DNA from: Kitasatospora gansuensis | Lineage (GTDB): Bacteria > Actinomycetota > Actinomycetes > Streptomycetales > Streptomycetaceae | Assembly (NCBI RefSeq): GCF_014203705.1 | Contig: NZ_JACHJR010000001.1 | Span: forward strand, 2,170,001 to 2,234,000 | Length of the DNA stretch: 64,000 bases | Direction of reading: 5' to 3' | In this document: piece after piece, positions 1-7,837 of the stretch | How positions within the stretch are numbered: position 1 is the first letter of the stretch | Layout of the letters: each line of letters begins with the position of its first letter | Program-made: the position numbers and the translations under genes | Notes under the pieces: model-generated | What the model was told of the DNA's origin: nothing | Seen by the model: the letters and a program-made list of their open reading frames with translations, nothing else | Databases searched by the model: none

Positions 1-291
1 GGTCATCGCCAGCCACGGGGCCGGCACCGGTGTCAGCCAGGCCGACACCCATCGCGGACGCCGGCGCCGCGAGGGCGCCTGGACTGCCGCGGCCAGCTGC
101 GGTTCCAGACCGGCCCGGACGGTGTCGAGCAGGGTGGCCAGGCCGGGTGCCTCGGTGGCCGCCAGACGGGCTCGGCACTGCGCGCACCCTTCCAGGTGGG
201 CTTCCAGGGCCCACAGGGTGTCCGCGGGCAGCTCCGCCTCGCCGCGTACGTAGTCGCCGATCAGCTGCGCCGACGCGTGTTCCACGCTCAT
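1..291 (-). CDS. Zinc-finger anti-sigma factor (partial, 3' end cut by window)
   Basis: The first 97 codons are visible; the gene runs off the left edge. The N-terminal half holds an HxxxCxxC motif (HLEGCAQC), the zinc-binding signature of zf-HC2 anti-sigma factors. An arginine-rich stretch then leads into what may be the start of a membrane segment at the window edge. Its ATG overlaps the stop codon of the upstream sigma-factor gene by an ATGA-type overlap, so the two are probably translationally coupled. By family knowledge it should hold the sigma factor inactive at the membrane. The C-terminal sensor part is not visible. Confidence 0.85.
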   Translation of the reverse strand, partial: MSVEHASAQLIGDYVRGEAELPADTLWALEAHLEGCAQCRARLAATEAPGLATLLDTVRAGLEPQLAAAVQAPSRRRRPRWVSAWLTPVPAPWLAMT

Positions 292-848
292 GCCAGTGCC
301 TCCCGCATCGCGATCCTGGCCCGGCGGGCGCGGGTCTTGACCGTGCCCTCGGGGAGTCTGAGCAGGACGGCGGTCTCCCGGACGGAGAGCCCGTCGAGCA
401 CCGTGGCCTGCAGTACCTGCCGGAGCTCCGGCGCCAGCCGCCGCAGGGCGTCGCCGACGTCCCCGCCGACCGTCCCGGCCAGGGCTTCTTCCTCGGCCGC
501 GGGCACCACGGCCCGTTCGGCGGCGGCGACCGGCGGCTCGGCGTGGTGGGCGCGGCGGCGGAACGCGTCGACGAGGCGGCGGGCCGCGATCGTCCACAGC
601 CATCCGACGGCGCTCCCGCCGACCGCGCTGCCGGCGAACGCCCCGGCCGCGCGCCACACCGCCAGGTAGGTCTCCTGCATGACCTCGGCGACGACCTGCT
701 CGTCCGCGCAGCGGCGGCGCAGCCGAACCGCCAGCCACGGCGACGTACGGCGGTACAGCTCGTCGAACGCCGCGCGGTCGCCTTTCGCGACCAGCCGGAG
801 GAGGCGTTCCTCGTCCAGCTCGTCCAGTGCTCTCCTGCGTGTTCTCAC
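288..848 (-). CDS. ECF-type RNA polymerase sigma factor
   Basis: The protein has about 186 residues with a sigma region 2 (LYRRTSPWLAVRLRRR followed by MQETYLAVWRAAG and an IAARRLVDAFRRR helix) and a C-terminal region 4 helix-turn-helix (LSVRETAVLLRLPEGTVKTR). There is no SnoaL or other extra domain. I chose the GTG at 848 because region 2 begins about 15 residues later, as in other ECF factors; an upstream TTG at 932 would add an arginine-rich stretch that overlaps a palindrome and is less likely. The gene is followed by its anti-sigma factor in the same operon. A 14-bp perfect palindrome lies 44 bp upstream and may control it. Confidence 0.85.
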   Translation of the reverse strand: MRTRRRALDELDEERLLRLVAKGDRAAFDELYRRTSPWLAVRLRRRCADEQVVAEVMQETYLAVWRAAGAFAGSAVGGSAVGWLWTIAARRLVDAFRRRAHHAEPPVAAAERAVVPAAEEEALAGTVGGDVGDALRRLAPELRQVLQATVLDGLSVRETAVLLRLPEGTVKTRARRARIAMREALA

Positions 849-891
849 ACCAGCCAGACGCCCGATCCGAGCTGCGGGTTCTCGGTTCGTG

Positions 892-905
892 GTGACGTAC
901 GTCAC
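892..905. promoter_or_regulatory. 14-bp perfect palindrome upstream of the ECF sigma gene
   Basis: GTGACGTACGTCAC is perfectly self-complementary. It lies 44 bp upstream of the likely GTG start of the sigma factor, where a regulator could bind over the promoter. The binding protein is unknown. Confidence 0.45.
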
Positions 906-931
906 ACCGCTGCGCCTGCGCAGGGCGCCCA

Positions 932-1057
932 AGCATCTACGGTCCAGGGGCTCGGGGAACTGCGAGGAGATCTGGCGTGCGGGTCACTGCGAAAGTGCCT
1001 GACCCGCTACGCATGGATCACCTTGCAAGGGTCGGCGTCGCAGTTCCCCGAGCCCTG
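932..1057. repeat. Dispersed repeat copy R1 (inverted pair)
   Basis: The left half begins with CATCTACGGTCCAGGGGCTC and the right half (990-1056) is the reverse-orientation core of the family: CGAAAGTGCCTGAC, then GGATCACCTT, then GGTCGGCGTCGCAGTT and CCCCGAGCCC. The arms 947-964 and 1038-1055 are complementary over 18 bp and could form a long hairpin. The copy ends 18 bp beyond the zapE stop codon. Related copies are at 10225, 20251, 52681 and 61991. Confidence 0.8.
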
Positions 1058-1074
1058 CCTTCCGAAGCGTGTGC

Positions 1075-2142
1075 CTAGGCGGCACTGTCGCGGGCCAGGG
1101 CGACCAGGCGGGAGACGGCGCGGAGGTACTTCTTGCGGTAGCCGCCCTTGAGCAGCTCCTCGGGGAAGACCTGGTCGAACGGCAGGCCCGACGCGGTGAT
1201 CGGCAGCTCTCGGTCGTACATCCGGTCGGCCAGGACCACCAGGCGCAGCGCCGTCGACTGGTCGTCGACCTGGTGGACGCCGCGCAGGAAGACGGCCTGG
1301 ACGTCGTCCAGCAGCGCTCCGTAGCGGCTGGGGTGGACGGCCTTCAGGTGCTCAAGGAGCGCGCCGAAGTCGTCCAGGGCCGCTCCCGGGGTGGCGGCCG
1401 CCCGCTCATCCACGAAGGCGTCGGTGTACGGCGGCGGGGCGGCCGGGAGGCCGCGGTGGCGGTAGTCCTGGCCGTCGATCCGGAGCGGGCGGAAGTGGGA
1501 GGACAGGCCCTGGATCTCGCGCAGGAAGTCGGCGGCGGCGAACCGGCCCTCGCCGAGCTTCTCGGGCAGCGTGTTGGAGGTGGCGCAGAGCTTCACGCCG
1601 TTCTCGACCAGACGGCCGAGCAGGGTGGAGACCAGCACGGTGTCGCCCGGGTCGTCGAGCTCGAACTCGTCGATGCAGAGCAGCCGGTGGCCGGAGAGGG
1701 TCTGCACGGCCTGCTGGAAGCCGAGCGCGCCGACCAGGTTGGTCAGCTCGACGAAGGTGCCGAACGCCTTCGGCCCGGGGGTGGCGTGCCAGAGCGAGGC
1801 GAGCAGGTGGGTCTTGCCGACGCCGTACCCACCGTCCAGGTACACCCCGGCGGGGCCGGACGGGGCGGGGGCCGAACGGCGGAACCAGCCCTTCTTCGCC
1901 GGAACGGCCGCCGCCGAGATCCCGGCCGCGAACTCCTCCAGGACCTGGACCGCCTCGTACTGGCTGGGCTGGGTCGGGTCGGGCAGGTAACTGCCGAAGC
2001 TGACCCCGGCGAAGCGCGGCGGCGGGACCATCTCGGCGACCAGGCGTTCGGCCGGGACGACCGGCCGGCGGTCGGTGAGCGCGAGAGGGGACGCGGAAGG
2101 CGTCGCGGTCGCTATGGCATCGGGGCGGGAGGCTGCGGGCAC
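1075..2142 (-). CDS. zapE: Cell division protein ZapE (AFG1-like P-loop ATPase)
   Basis: The protein has about 355 residues with a Walker A motif (GGYGVGKTHLL), a Walker B region (HRLLCIDEFELDD), a sensor-type ATSNT segment and the conserved RPLRIDGQDYRHRG and RGVHQVDDQSTALRLVVLADRMYD blocks of the AFG1/ZapE family. ZapE homologues act with FtsZ under stress in proteobacteria; the role in actinobacteria is less clear. The start is uncertain: GTG at 2142 is preferred because upstream candidates (ATG at 2181 and codons up to 2208) overlap the divergent reductase gene. No strong ribosome-binding site is visible at any of them. The gene ends beside a repeat copy. Confidence 0.88.
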   Translation of the reverse strand: MPAASRPDAIATATPSASPLALTDRRPVVPAERLVAEMVPPPRFAGVSFGSYLPDPTQPSQYEAVQVLEEFAAGISAAAVPAKKGWFRRSAPAPSGPAGVYLDGGYGVGKTHLLASLWHATPGPKAFGTFVELTNLVGALGFQQAVQTLSGHRLLCIDEFELDDPGDTVLVSTLLGRLVENGVKLCATSNTLPEKLGEGRFAAADFLREIQGLSSHFRPLRIDGQDYRHRGLPAAPPPYTDAFVDERAAATPGAALDDFGALLEHLKAVHPSRYGALLDDVQAVFLRGVHQVDDQSTALRLVVLADRMYDRELPITASGLPFDQVFPEELLKGGYRKKYLRAVSRLVALARDSAA

Positions 2143-2179
2143 GTTAGTAGAGGGTACTTGCCGTGGAAGACTCGAACTC

Positions 2180-2962
2180 ATGCAGCAGCTGATCAGCCCG
2201 TCCGGCAACCGGCACGACGATCTCCACTCCCTGGAGGCGCTCGCCGAGGTCTACGCGTACCCCGACCAGGTGAACCACGGCCGACCGTGGCTGCGGGCCA
2301 ACATGGTGTCCGGGCTGGACGGCGCGGCCCGGCTGGAGGGGCTCTCCGAGGGGCTCTCAGGGGACGCCGACAAGCGGATCTTTGGTGTTCTGCGGGCGCT
2401 CAGCGACGTGGTGCTGGTGGGGGCCGAGACGGTCCGGGCCGAGGGGTACCGGCCCGCGCGGGCGCGGGCCGAGTTCGCGGCGGCCCGGGCGGCGGCCGGG
2501 CAGCGGCCCGCCCCGGCGATCGCGGTGGTCAGCCGGAGTCTCGGGCTGGCGCTGACCACGCCGTTGTTCACCGATCCGCTGGTCCGGACGGTGGTGATCA
2601 CCACCGAGGACTCGCCCGCCGAGGCCCGCCGGGAGGTGGCGAAGGTGGCCGACCTGATCGTCGCGGGCGAGCGGTCGGTGGACCTGCCGGCCGCGCTGGC
2701 GGCGCTCGCCGAGCGGGGCTGGACCAGGCAGTTGACGGAGGGTGGGCCGCGGCTGCTCGGGCAGCTGACGGCGGCCGGGCTGCTGGACGAACTCTGCCTC
2801 TCGCTGGCCCCGTTGCTCACCGGGGGCGACGCGCCACGAATCCTCCATAATGCGGAAATGTCTGACACGCAGTCGATGCGACTGGTCTCATTGATCGAGC
2901 AGAAAGGTTTCCTCTTCACCCGCTACCTGCGGCCGGCCGGACCGTCCCCCTCTTCCCAGTGA
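2180..2962 (+). CDS. RibD C-terminal-like pyrimidine reductase family protein
   Basis: This 260-residue protein carries the RibD_C (dihydrofolate-reductase-like) fold: an N-terminal RPWLRANMVSGLDGAARLEG block that binds NADPH and substrate, an internal DVVLVGAETVRAEGY motif, and the LTEGGPRLLGQL glycine-rich loop near residue 190. The deaminase half of RibD is absent. Homologues reduce a ribosylamino-pyrimidine in riboflavin synthesis, but stand-alone actinobacterial copies like this one are not firmly assigned. The ATG at 2180 is used. It is divergent from zapE with only a few tens of bases between starts. Confidence 0.8.
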   Translation: MQQLISPSGNRHDDLHSLEALAEVYAYPDQVNHGRPWLRANMVSGLDGAARLEGLSEGLSGDADKRIFGVLRALSDVVLVGAETVRAEGYRPARARAEFAAARAAAGQRPAPAIAVVSRSLGLALTTPLFTDPLVRTVVITTEDSPAEARREVAKVADLIVAGERSVDLPAALAALAERGWTRQLTEGGPRLLGQLTAAGLLDELCLSLAPLLTGGDAPRILHNAEMSDTQSMRLVSLIEQKGFLFTRYLRPAGPSPSSQ

Positions 2963-3080
2963 CCAGTGATCCGACGCGCACGTGGCCCATGTGGCGCGTG
3001 CGCAGCGTGAGGAAAGCATCCTCCGGGCACTATGGGAAGGGACACCGGACCCGGGGGCCTGCAACTGCGAAGGGACTCAC

Positions 3081-3539
3081 GTGTTCAAGACCGTACTGAT
3101 GATCGAAAAGGCACTCTCCGACGCCGACGTGGAGCTGGTCACCACGCTCCACGGCGAGGAGAAGGTCTCCTTCGTCGTCCTGATGCAACCGCGCGGCAAG
3201 CAGGACGAGTTGCTCCGCGCACTCGACGACGTGGCACTCGGCCATCTCGACAAGGCGGTGCACGAGCACGACGAGACGGAACACCCGACCCTGGCGAGCG
3301 AGTCACTGGAGCACAGCCTGCGCCACCTGCGCGAGGCGGGTGCCGAGGCGGTCGGCGAGCTGGTCGAGGAGCACCCGTTGGACAAGCTGCGGGCCGTGGT
3401 CGAGGCGACCGGCGCGGACGAGGTGCTGGTGCTGACCTCGCCGCACTTCGTGGAGGAGTTCTTCCACCGTGACTGGGCCTCCCGGGCCCGGCACAAGGTG
3501 GGTGTCCCGGTGCTCAAGCTGTTCGCCAGCGACTCCTGA
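3081..3539 (+). CDS. Conserved actinobacterial protein of unknown function
   Basis: A 152-residue acidic protein starting at a GTG preceded by GAAGGGA. It opens with a beta strand (FKTVLMIEKAL) and ends with VGVPVLKLFAS; the layout of alternating strands and helices (VLVLTSPHFVEEFF near residue 120) resembles a small Rossmann or USP-like fold. Automatic annotations in relatives sometimes call it indole-3-glycerol phosphate synthase, which is not supported because none of that enzyme's TIM-barrel motifs are present. It sits directly upstream of murC on the same strand. Confidence 0.75.
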   Translation: MFKTVLMIEKALSDADVELVTTLHGEEKVSFVVLMQPRGKQDELLRALDDVALGHLDKAVHEHDETEHPTLASESLEHSLRHLREAGAEAVGELVEEHPLDKLRAVVEATGADEVLVLTSPHFVEEFFHRDWASRARHKVGVPVLKLFASDS

Positions 3540-3560
3540 GCCACCTCGCCGGTAGTGCAG

Positions 3561-3593
3561 AATCGTCCTTGCGGAACGCCCGCGAGGACGATT
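3561..3593 (+). promoter_or_regulatory. Hairpin in the murC leader
   Basis: AATCGTCCT (3561-3569) and AGGACGATT (3585-3593) are perfect inverted repeats around a 15-base loop, and ATTCGTCCTTG follows immediately as a near direct repeat of the left arm. It lies in the gap between the upstream stop and the TTG start of murC. It could be a weak terminator for the upstream gene or a leader structure. Confidence 0.4.
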
Positions 3594-3631
3594 CGTCCTT
3601 GCCCCCGAATCCCTCAGGTACGGAGACCTCC

Positions 3632-5035
3632 TTGAACGACGCCGCCCACGACCTGCACGCCCCGCACTTCATCGGCATCGGTGGCGCGGGCATGTCCGGA
3701 CTGGCGAAGATCCTCGCGGTGCGCGGCGCCCGGGTCTCCGGCAGCGACGCCAAGGAGTCCGAGACGGTGCTCGCGCTGCGGGCGCTCGGCGCGCAGGTCG
3801 CGGTCGGCCACGCCGCCGAGAACGTGCCGGCCGGGGTGAGCAGCGTGGTGGTCTCCAGCGCGATCCGGGCCGACAACCCGGAGCTGGCCGCCGCCCGCGA
3901 GCGCGGCATCCCGGTGGTGCACCGTTCGGACGCGCTGGCCGCGCTGATGGGCGGCCGCCGGGCGCTGGCGGTGGCCGGTACGCACGGCAAGACCACCACC
4001 ACCTCGATGCTCGCGGTCAGCCTGGCCGAGCTGGGCCTTGAGCCCTCGTACGCGATCGGCGGCGACCTGGACGCGCCGGGCTCGAACGCCCACCACGGCA
4101 CGGGCGAGATCTTCGTGGCGGAGGCGGACGAGAGCGACCGCAGCTTCCACAAGTACGCGCCCGAGGTGGCGATCATCCTCAACGTGGAGCTGGACCACCA
4201 CGCCAACTACGCCTCGATGGACGAGATCCACGAGTCGTTCGAGACCTTCGTCGGCCGGATCGTGCCCGGCGGCACCCTGGTGGTCTCGGCCGACCAGGAG
4301 GGCGCCCGGGAGCTGACCGGCCGGGTGCGCGGACTGGACGGGCTCCGGGTGGTGACCTACGGCGCGGCCGAGGACGCCGACGTCCGGGTGCTCGCGGTGC
4401 GCCCGCACGGGATGACCAGCGAGGTCACCGTGCTGATCGGCGGCACCGAGCTGACCTTCACCGTCTCGGTGCCCGGGCGGCACTACGCGCACAACGCGGT
4501 GGCCGCGCTGGCCGCCGGGGTCGCGCTCGGCGTCCCGGCGGACGACCTGGCCAAGGCGCTCGGCGCCTACACCGGGGTCCGCCGGCGGCTGCAGCTCAAG
4601 GGCGAGGCGGGCGGCGTCCAGGTGATCGACTCCTACGCGCACCACCCGACCGAGATGGTGGCCGACCTGGAGGCGATCCGGGAGGCGACCGAGGGCCGGG
4701 TGCTGGTGGTCTTCCAGCCGCACCTGTTCAGCCGGACCCAGCAGCTGGCCGAGGAGATGGGCCAGGCGCTGGCGCTGGCCGACGCCTCGGTGGTGCTGGA
4801 CATCTACCCCGCCCGGGAGGACCCGGTCCCCGGCGTCACCAGCGAGCTGATCATCGACGCGGCCCGCCGGGCCGGGGCCGACGTCCGGGCCGAGCACACC
4901 TTCGCCGCCGCTCCCGGGGTGCTGGCCGGGCTGGCCCGTCCGGGCGATCTGCTGCTCACCATGGGCGCCGGTGACGTGACCAACCTGGGGCCGGAAATCG
5001 TGGCGTGCCTCGCGGGCGTTGCACCCTCTGCCTGA
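3632..5035 (+). CDS. murC: UDP-N-acetylmuramate--L-alanine ligase
   Basis: The enzyme adds L-alanine to UDP-MurNAc, the first step of the peptidoglycan stem peptide, in the cytosol. The sequence shows the N-terminal UDP-binding loop (HFIGIGGAGMSGLAKIL), the ATP-binding loop GTHGKTTTTSM near residue 115, the EADESDRSF segment and the C-terminal YAHHPTE motif typical of MurC. With a TTG at 3632 preceded by GGAG at a good distance the protein is 467 residues, the usual size; an upstream TTG at 3569 would fall in the leader hairpin. msrB follows 18 bp downstream and may be co-transcribed. Confidence 0.95.
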   Translation: MNDAAHDLHAPHFIGIGGAGMSGLAKILAVRGARVSGSDAKESETVLALRALGAQVAVGHAAENVPAGVSSVVVSSAIRADNPELAAARERGIPVVHRSDALAALMGGRRALAVAGTHGKTTTTSMLAVSLAELGLEPSYAIGGDLDAPGSNAHHGTGEIFVAEADESDRSFHKYAPEVAIILNVELDHHANYASMDEIHESFETFVGRIVPGGTLVVSADQEGARELTGRVRGLDGLRVVTYGAAEDADVRVLAVRPHGMTSEVTVLIGGTELTFTVSVPGRHYAHNAVAALAAGVALGVPADDLAKALGAYTGVRRRLQLKGEAGGVQVIDSYAHHPTEMVADLEAIREATEGRVLVVFQPHLFSRTQQLAEEMGQALALADASVVLDIYPAREDPVPGVTSELIIDAARRAGADVRAEHTFAAAPGVLAGLARPGDLLLTMGAGDVTNLGPEIVACLAGVAPSA

Positions 5036-5053
5036 CCATCTGGAGGAGCGACC

Positions 5054-5458
5054 GTGAGCTACGAGATCGAGAAGACCGACGCCGAGTGGCGCGAGCAGCT
5101 CAGCCCCGCCGAGTACCACGTACTGCGCGAGGCCGGGACGGAGCGTCCGTTCGTCGGTGAGTACACCGACACCAAGACGGTCGGCGTGTACAGCTGCCGG
5201 GCCTGCGGGTCCGAGCTGTTCAGCAGCGAGACCAAGTTCGACAGCCACTGCGGCTGGCCGTCCTACTACTCGCCGCTGGCCGAGGACCGGGTCCAGTACA
5301 TCGAGGACAGCACGCTCGGCATGCGCCGGGTCGAGGTCCGCTGTGCCCGCTGCGGCGGTCACCTGGGCCACGTCTTCGAGGGCGAGGGCTACGACACCCC
5401 GACCGACCAGCGGTACTGCATCAACAGCATCTCGCTGACGCTGCGTCCGGCGGAGTAG
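5054..5458 (+). CDS. msrB: Peptide-methionine (R)-S-oxide reductase
   Basis: A 134-residue MsrB that repairs the R-sulfoxide of methionine. Two CxxC pairs for structural zinc are visible (CRACG near residue 49 and CARCGGH near residue 98), followed by HLGHVF and the catalytic-cysteine motif RYCINSISL at the C terminus. The GTG start at 5054 follows a strong GGAGGA site. It lies 18 bp after murC and ends before a strong terminator. Confidence 0.95.
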   Translation: MSYEIEKTDAEWREQLSPAEYHVLREAGTERPFVGEYTDTKTVGVYSCRACGSELFSSETKFDSHCGWPSYYSPLAEDRVQYIEDSTLGMRRVEVRCARCGGHLGHVFEGEGYDTPTDQRYCINSISLTLRPAE

Positions 5459-5466
5459 GACGGTCC

Positions 5467-5498
5467 GAAGGCCCGGGGCGCAACGGCCCCGGGCCTTC
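5467..5498 (+). terminator. Rho-independent-type terminator after msrB
   Basis: A perfect 13-bp stem (GAAGGCCCGGGGC / GCCCCGGGCCTTC) encloses a 6-base loop. It begins 8 bp after the msrB stop codon and closes the murC-msrB unit. Confidence 0.85.
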
Positions 5499-5556
5499 TG
5501 CGTACCCGCACTCCCGTGCCAGACTTGATCATCAGTCAGTCGGGGAGGGGTACAAG

Positions 5557-7773
5557 ATGGCCGGGCGGCACAACTCCGGGGTGCTGGCGATGATCGCGGA
5601 GGCCCAGCGGCAGCAGGGCCGGCAGCAGGAGGCCCAGCGGCGGGCGGCGGTCGACGCGCAGCGGCAGTACGAACGGGCCCAGCGCGAGGCCCAGCGGGCG
5701 GCCGCGCAGGGTGAGAAGGAGGCGCTGCGGGCCTACCAGCAGGGCCGGGAGGCCGATGCCGCCCGCCGGACGGCGGAGCTGGACGAGCGGGTCGCGGAGC
5801 TGCGCGGGGTGCTGGCCGCCGGGCTGGCGGGGCGGCCGTTCCGGCTGACCGACCTTCAGGGGTCGTTCCAGCCCGCGCCGTTCGACCCGGGGCAGCTCGG
5901 CCGGCCGGTGCCGATGCCGGACCAGAACTGGTACCTGATCCCCCCGCTGACCGGCGTGCAGGCGCTCAACCCGGCCGCCCGGCGGCAGTACGACGAGCAG
6001 GCGGCGCACGCCAGGGCCCGGTTCGAGCACGACTGGCACGCGGCGCAGTCCGCCGAGCAGGAGCGGCTCCGGCGGCTCGCCGACTACCGGGCGCAGTACG
6101 ACGCCTGGGCCGCCGAGCACCACCGGCTGGCCGCCGACCGGGCCGGCCAGGGAGCCAGGCTGGCGGCCGAGCTGGCGAGCGGGAGCGCCGGTGCGATGGC
6201 CGAGCTGTTCGAGACCGCGCTGCAGAGCGGGACGGACTGGCCGGAGGACTTCCCGCGCGGCGGCACGGTCGGCTGGGACGCGGCGGCCCGGCAGCTGGTG
6301 GTGGACTGGGAGCTGCCCGGCTTCGAGGTGGTCCCGGCGGTGACCCGGGTGCGGTACGTCAAGAACGACGACCGGGAGGCCGAGGTCGCCCGGCCCGCGA
6401 CCGAGCGGAAGGCGCTCTACCGCGAGCTGCTCGCGCAGTGCGCGCTGCGGGTGCTCGCCGAGCTGTACCGGACCGACGACGGGCAGCGGGTCGAGTCGGT
6501 GGTGTTGAACGGGTACGTCGAGGGCACCGATCCGGCCAGCGGCCGGGAGGAGCAGCGGTACCTGGTCGCGCTGACGGTCCGTCGGGAGGACTTCCGGGCG
6601 GTCGCGCTGGACCGGGTGGCGCCGGTGGACTGCCTGCTGGACGGCCTGCACGGGCGGCTGTCCGCCCGTCCGGAGAAGCTGGAGCCGGTGAAGACGGACC
6701 GGCTGGCCGAGGAGGTCGGCAGCTGGCAGCCACCGGCCGCCGAGGCGGAGGAGCCGGACCTCTTCGAGATGGACCCGATCGCCTTCGAGGAGCTGATCGC
6801 CGAACTGTTCCGGCGGCGTGGCTTCCGCACCAGCACCACCGCCCGCAGCGGCGACCAGGGCGTGGACGTGATCGCCGAGGACCCCGACCCGGTGACGGGC
6901 GGACGGATCGTCATCCAGGCCAAGCGGTACCGCCGTACGGTCGACCCGACGGCCGTCCGCGACCTGGACGCCACCCGGGTCCACCACGGGGCGACCAAGG
7001 GCATCCTGGTCACCACGGCCGGCTTCGGCCCGGACTCGCACCGCTGGGTCAAGGGCAAGCCGCTGACCCTGGTGGACGGGCCGATGCTGATCGGACTGCT
7101 GCACGAGCACGGCCTGGCCGGCCGGCTCGGCGGCACGCCCGGGCCCGCGCAGCGCCCGGACCCGGCCGAGCCGACCGTACTGCTGCCGAGGGAGGGCCTC
7201 GAGCCGTCGGGGCAGGAGCCGACCGTGCTCCTCCCCCGGCCGGAGCCGGTCAACCTGCTGCCCGGGCAGAACGTGCTGCTGCCGGCCGGCGGCCTCGCCG
7301 AGCTGTCGGTCCGCTTCGACGCGGGCGGCCCCGAAGCCGATCTGACGCTGCTGCTGCTCACCGGGGCGGGCGTGGTCCGCAACGACGAGGACTTCGTCTT
7401 CTACCACCAGCCGACCGACCCGGACGGCGCCGTGACGCTGCGTCCGAAGGAGCCGGCCGACGGGCGGCGGAGCGAGACGGCGACGGTCCGGCTGCCCGGC
7501 CTCCCGGCCGGGATCGAGCGGGTCGCGGTCTCGGTGAACATGGACGCCGACTCCACCGCCACCTGCGCCGAGCTGCTGACACCGGAGCTGACGGTCCGTG
7601 CGGCGGACGGCTCCGCCTGGGCGTTCCGGCCGCCCGCCGACCCGGAGGTCGCGGCCATGCTGGTCGCCGAGCTCTACCGCCACCAGGGCAGTTGGAAGCT
7701 CCGCGCCGTCGGCCAGGGCTGGTCCGACGGCCTGGCGGGCCTGGCCCGCGCCCACGGGGTGCAGATCGCCTGA
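5557..7773 (+). CDS. Mrr-like restriction endonuclease fused to a TerD domain
   Basis: This 738-residue protein has three parts. Residues 1-90 are rich in Q, R, A and E and should form a coiled coil. Residues about 405-525 match the Mrr_cat PD-(D/E)xK nuclease fold: MDPIAFEELIAELFRRRGF, then GDQGVDVIAED with the catalytic Asp near residue 436, then IVIQAKRYRR with the Q-x-K near 454-456. Residues about 564-738 match a TerD (tellurium-resistance) domain beginning NLLPGQNVLLP and including NDEDFVFYHQP. A short PTVLLPR repeat links the last two. The architecture suggests a nuclease regulated by a calcium-binding Ter-type module, possibly in stress or phage response; this is inference. It stands alone between two terminators. 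Confidence 0.85.
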   Translation: MAGRHNSGVLAMIAEAQRQQGRQQEAQRRAAVDAQRQYERAQREAQRAAAQGEKEALRAYQQGREADAARRTAELDERVAELRGVLAAGLAGRPFRLTDLQGSFQPAPFDPGQLGRPVPMPDQNWYLIPPLTGVQALNPAARRQYDEQAAHARARFEHDWHAAQSAEQERLRRLADYRAQYDAWAAEHHRLAADRAGQGARLAAELASGSAGAMAELFETALQSGTDWPEDFPRGGTVGWDAAARQLVVDWELPGFEVVPAVTRVRYVKNDDREAEVARPATERKALYRELLAQCALRVLAELYRTDDGQRVESVVLNGYVEGTDPASGREEQRYLVALTVRREDFRAVALDRVAPVDCLLDGLHGRLSARPEKLEPVKTDRLAEEVGSWQPPAAEAEEPDLFEMDPIAFEELIAELFRRRGFRTSTTARSGDQGVDVIAEDPDPVTGGRIVIQAKRYRRTVDPTAVRDLDATRVHHGATKGILVTTAGFGPDSHRWVKGKPLTLVDGPMLIGLLHEHGLAGRLGGTPGPAQRPDPAEPTVLLPREGLEPSGQEPTVLLPRPEPVNLLPGQNVLLPAGGLAELSVRFDAGGPEADLTLLLLTGAGVVRNDEDFVFYHQPTDPDGAVTLRPKEPADGRRSETATVRLPGLPAGIERVAVSVNMDADSTATCAELLTPELTVRAADGSAWAFRPPADPEVAAMLVAELYRHQGSWKLRAVGQGWSDGLAGLARAHGVQIA

Positions 7774-7798
7774 GCCGTGAGTCCTGAACCCGGGCACA

Positions 7799-7829
7799 CG
7801 GAAGGGGCCGCCCCCGGCAGCCCCTTCCG
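7799..7829. terminator. Bidirectional terminator between convergent genes
   Basis: A 10-bp perfect stem (CGGAAGGGGC / GCCCCTTCCG) separated by 11 bases lies between the Mrr-TerD gene and the convergent GNAT gene. Confidence 0.75.
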
Positions 7830-7837
7830 ATCCGGCG

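Noticed and set aside
3081..3539. Naming this gene indole-3-glycerol phosphate synthase
   Set aside because: The protein is 152 residues and lacks the TIM-barrel length and the conserved lysine and glutamate motifs of that enzyme.
5536..7797. A 753-codon open frame antisense to the Mrr-TerD gene
   Set aside because: It is the usual antisense shadow in GC-rich DNA: the sense strand has recognisable domains and a terminator, while the antisense translation is low-complexity proline/glycine/arginine with no family motif.
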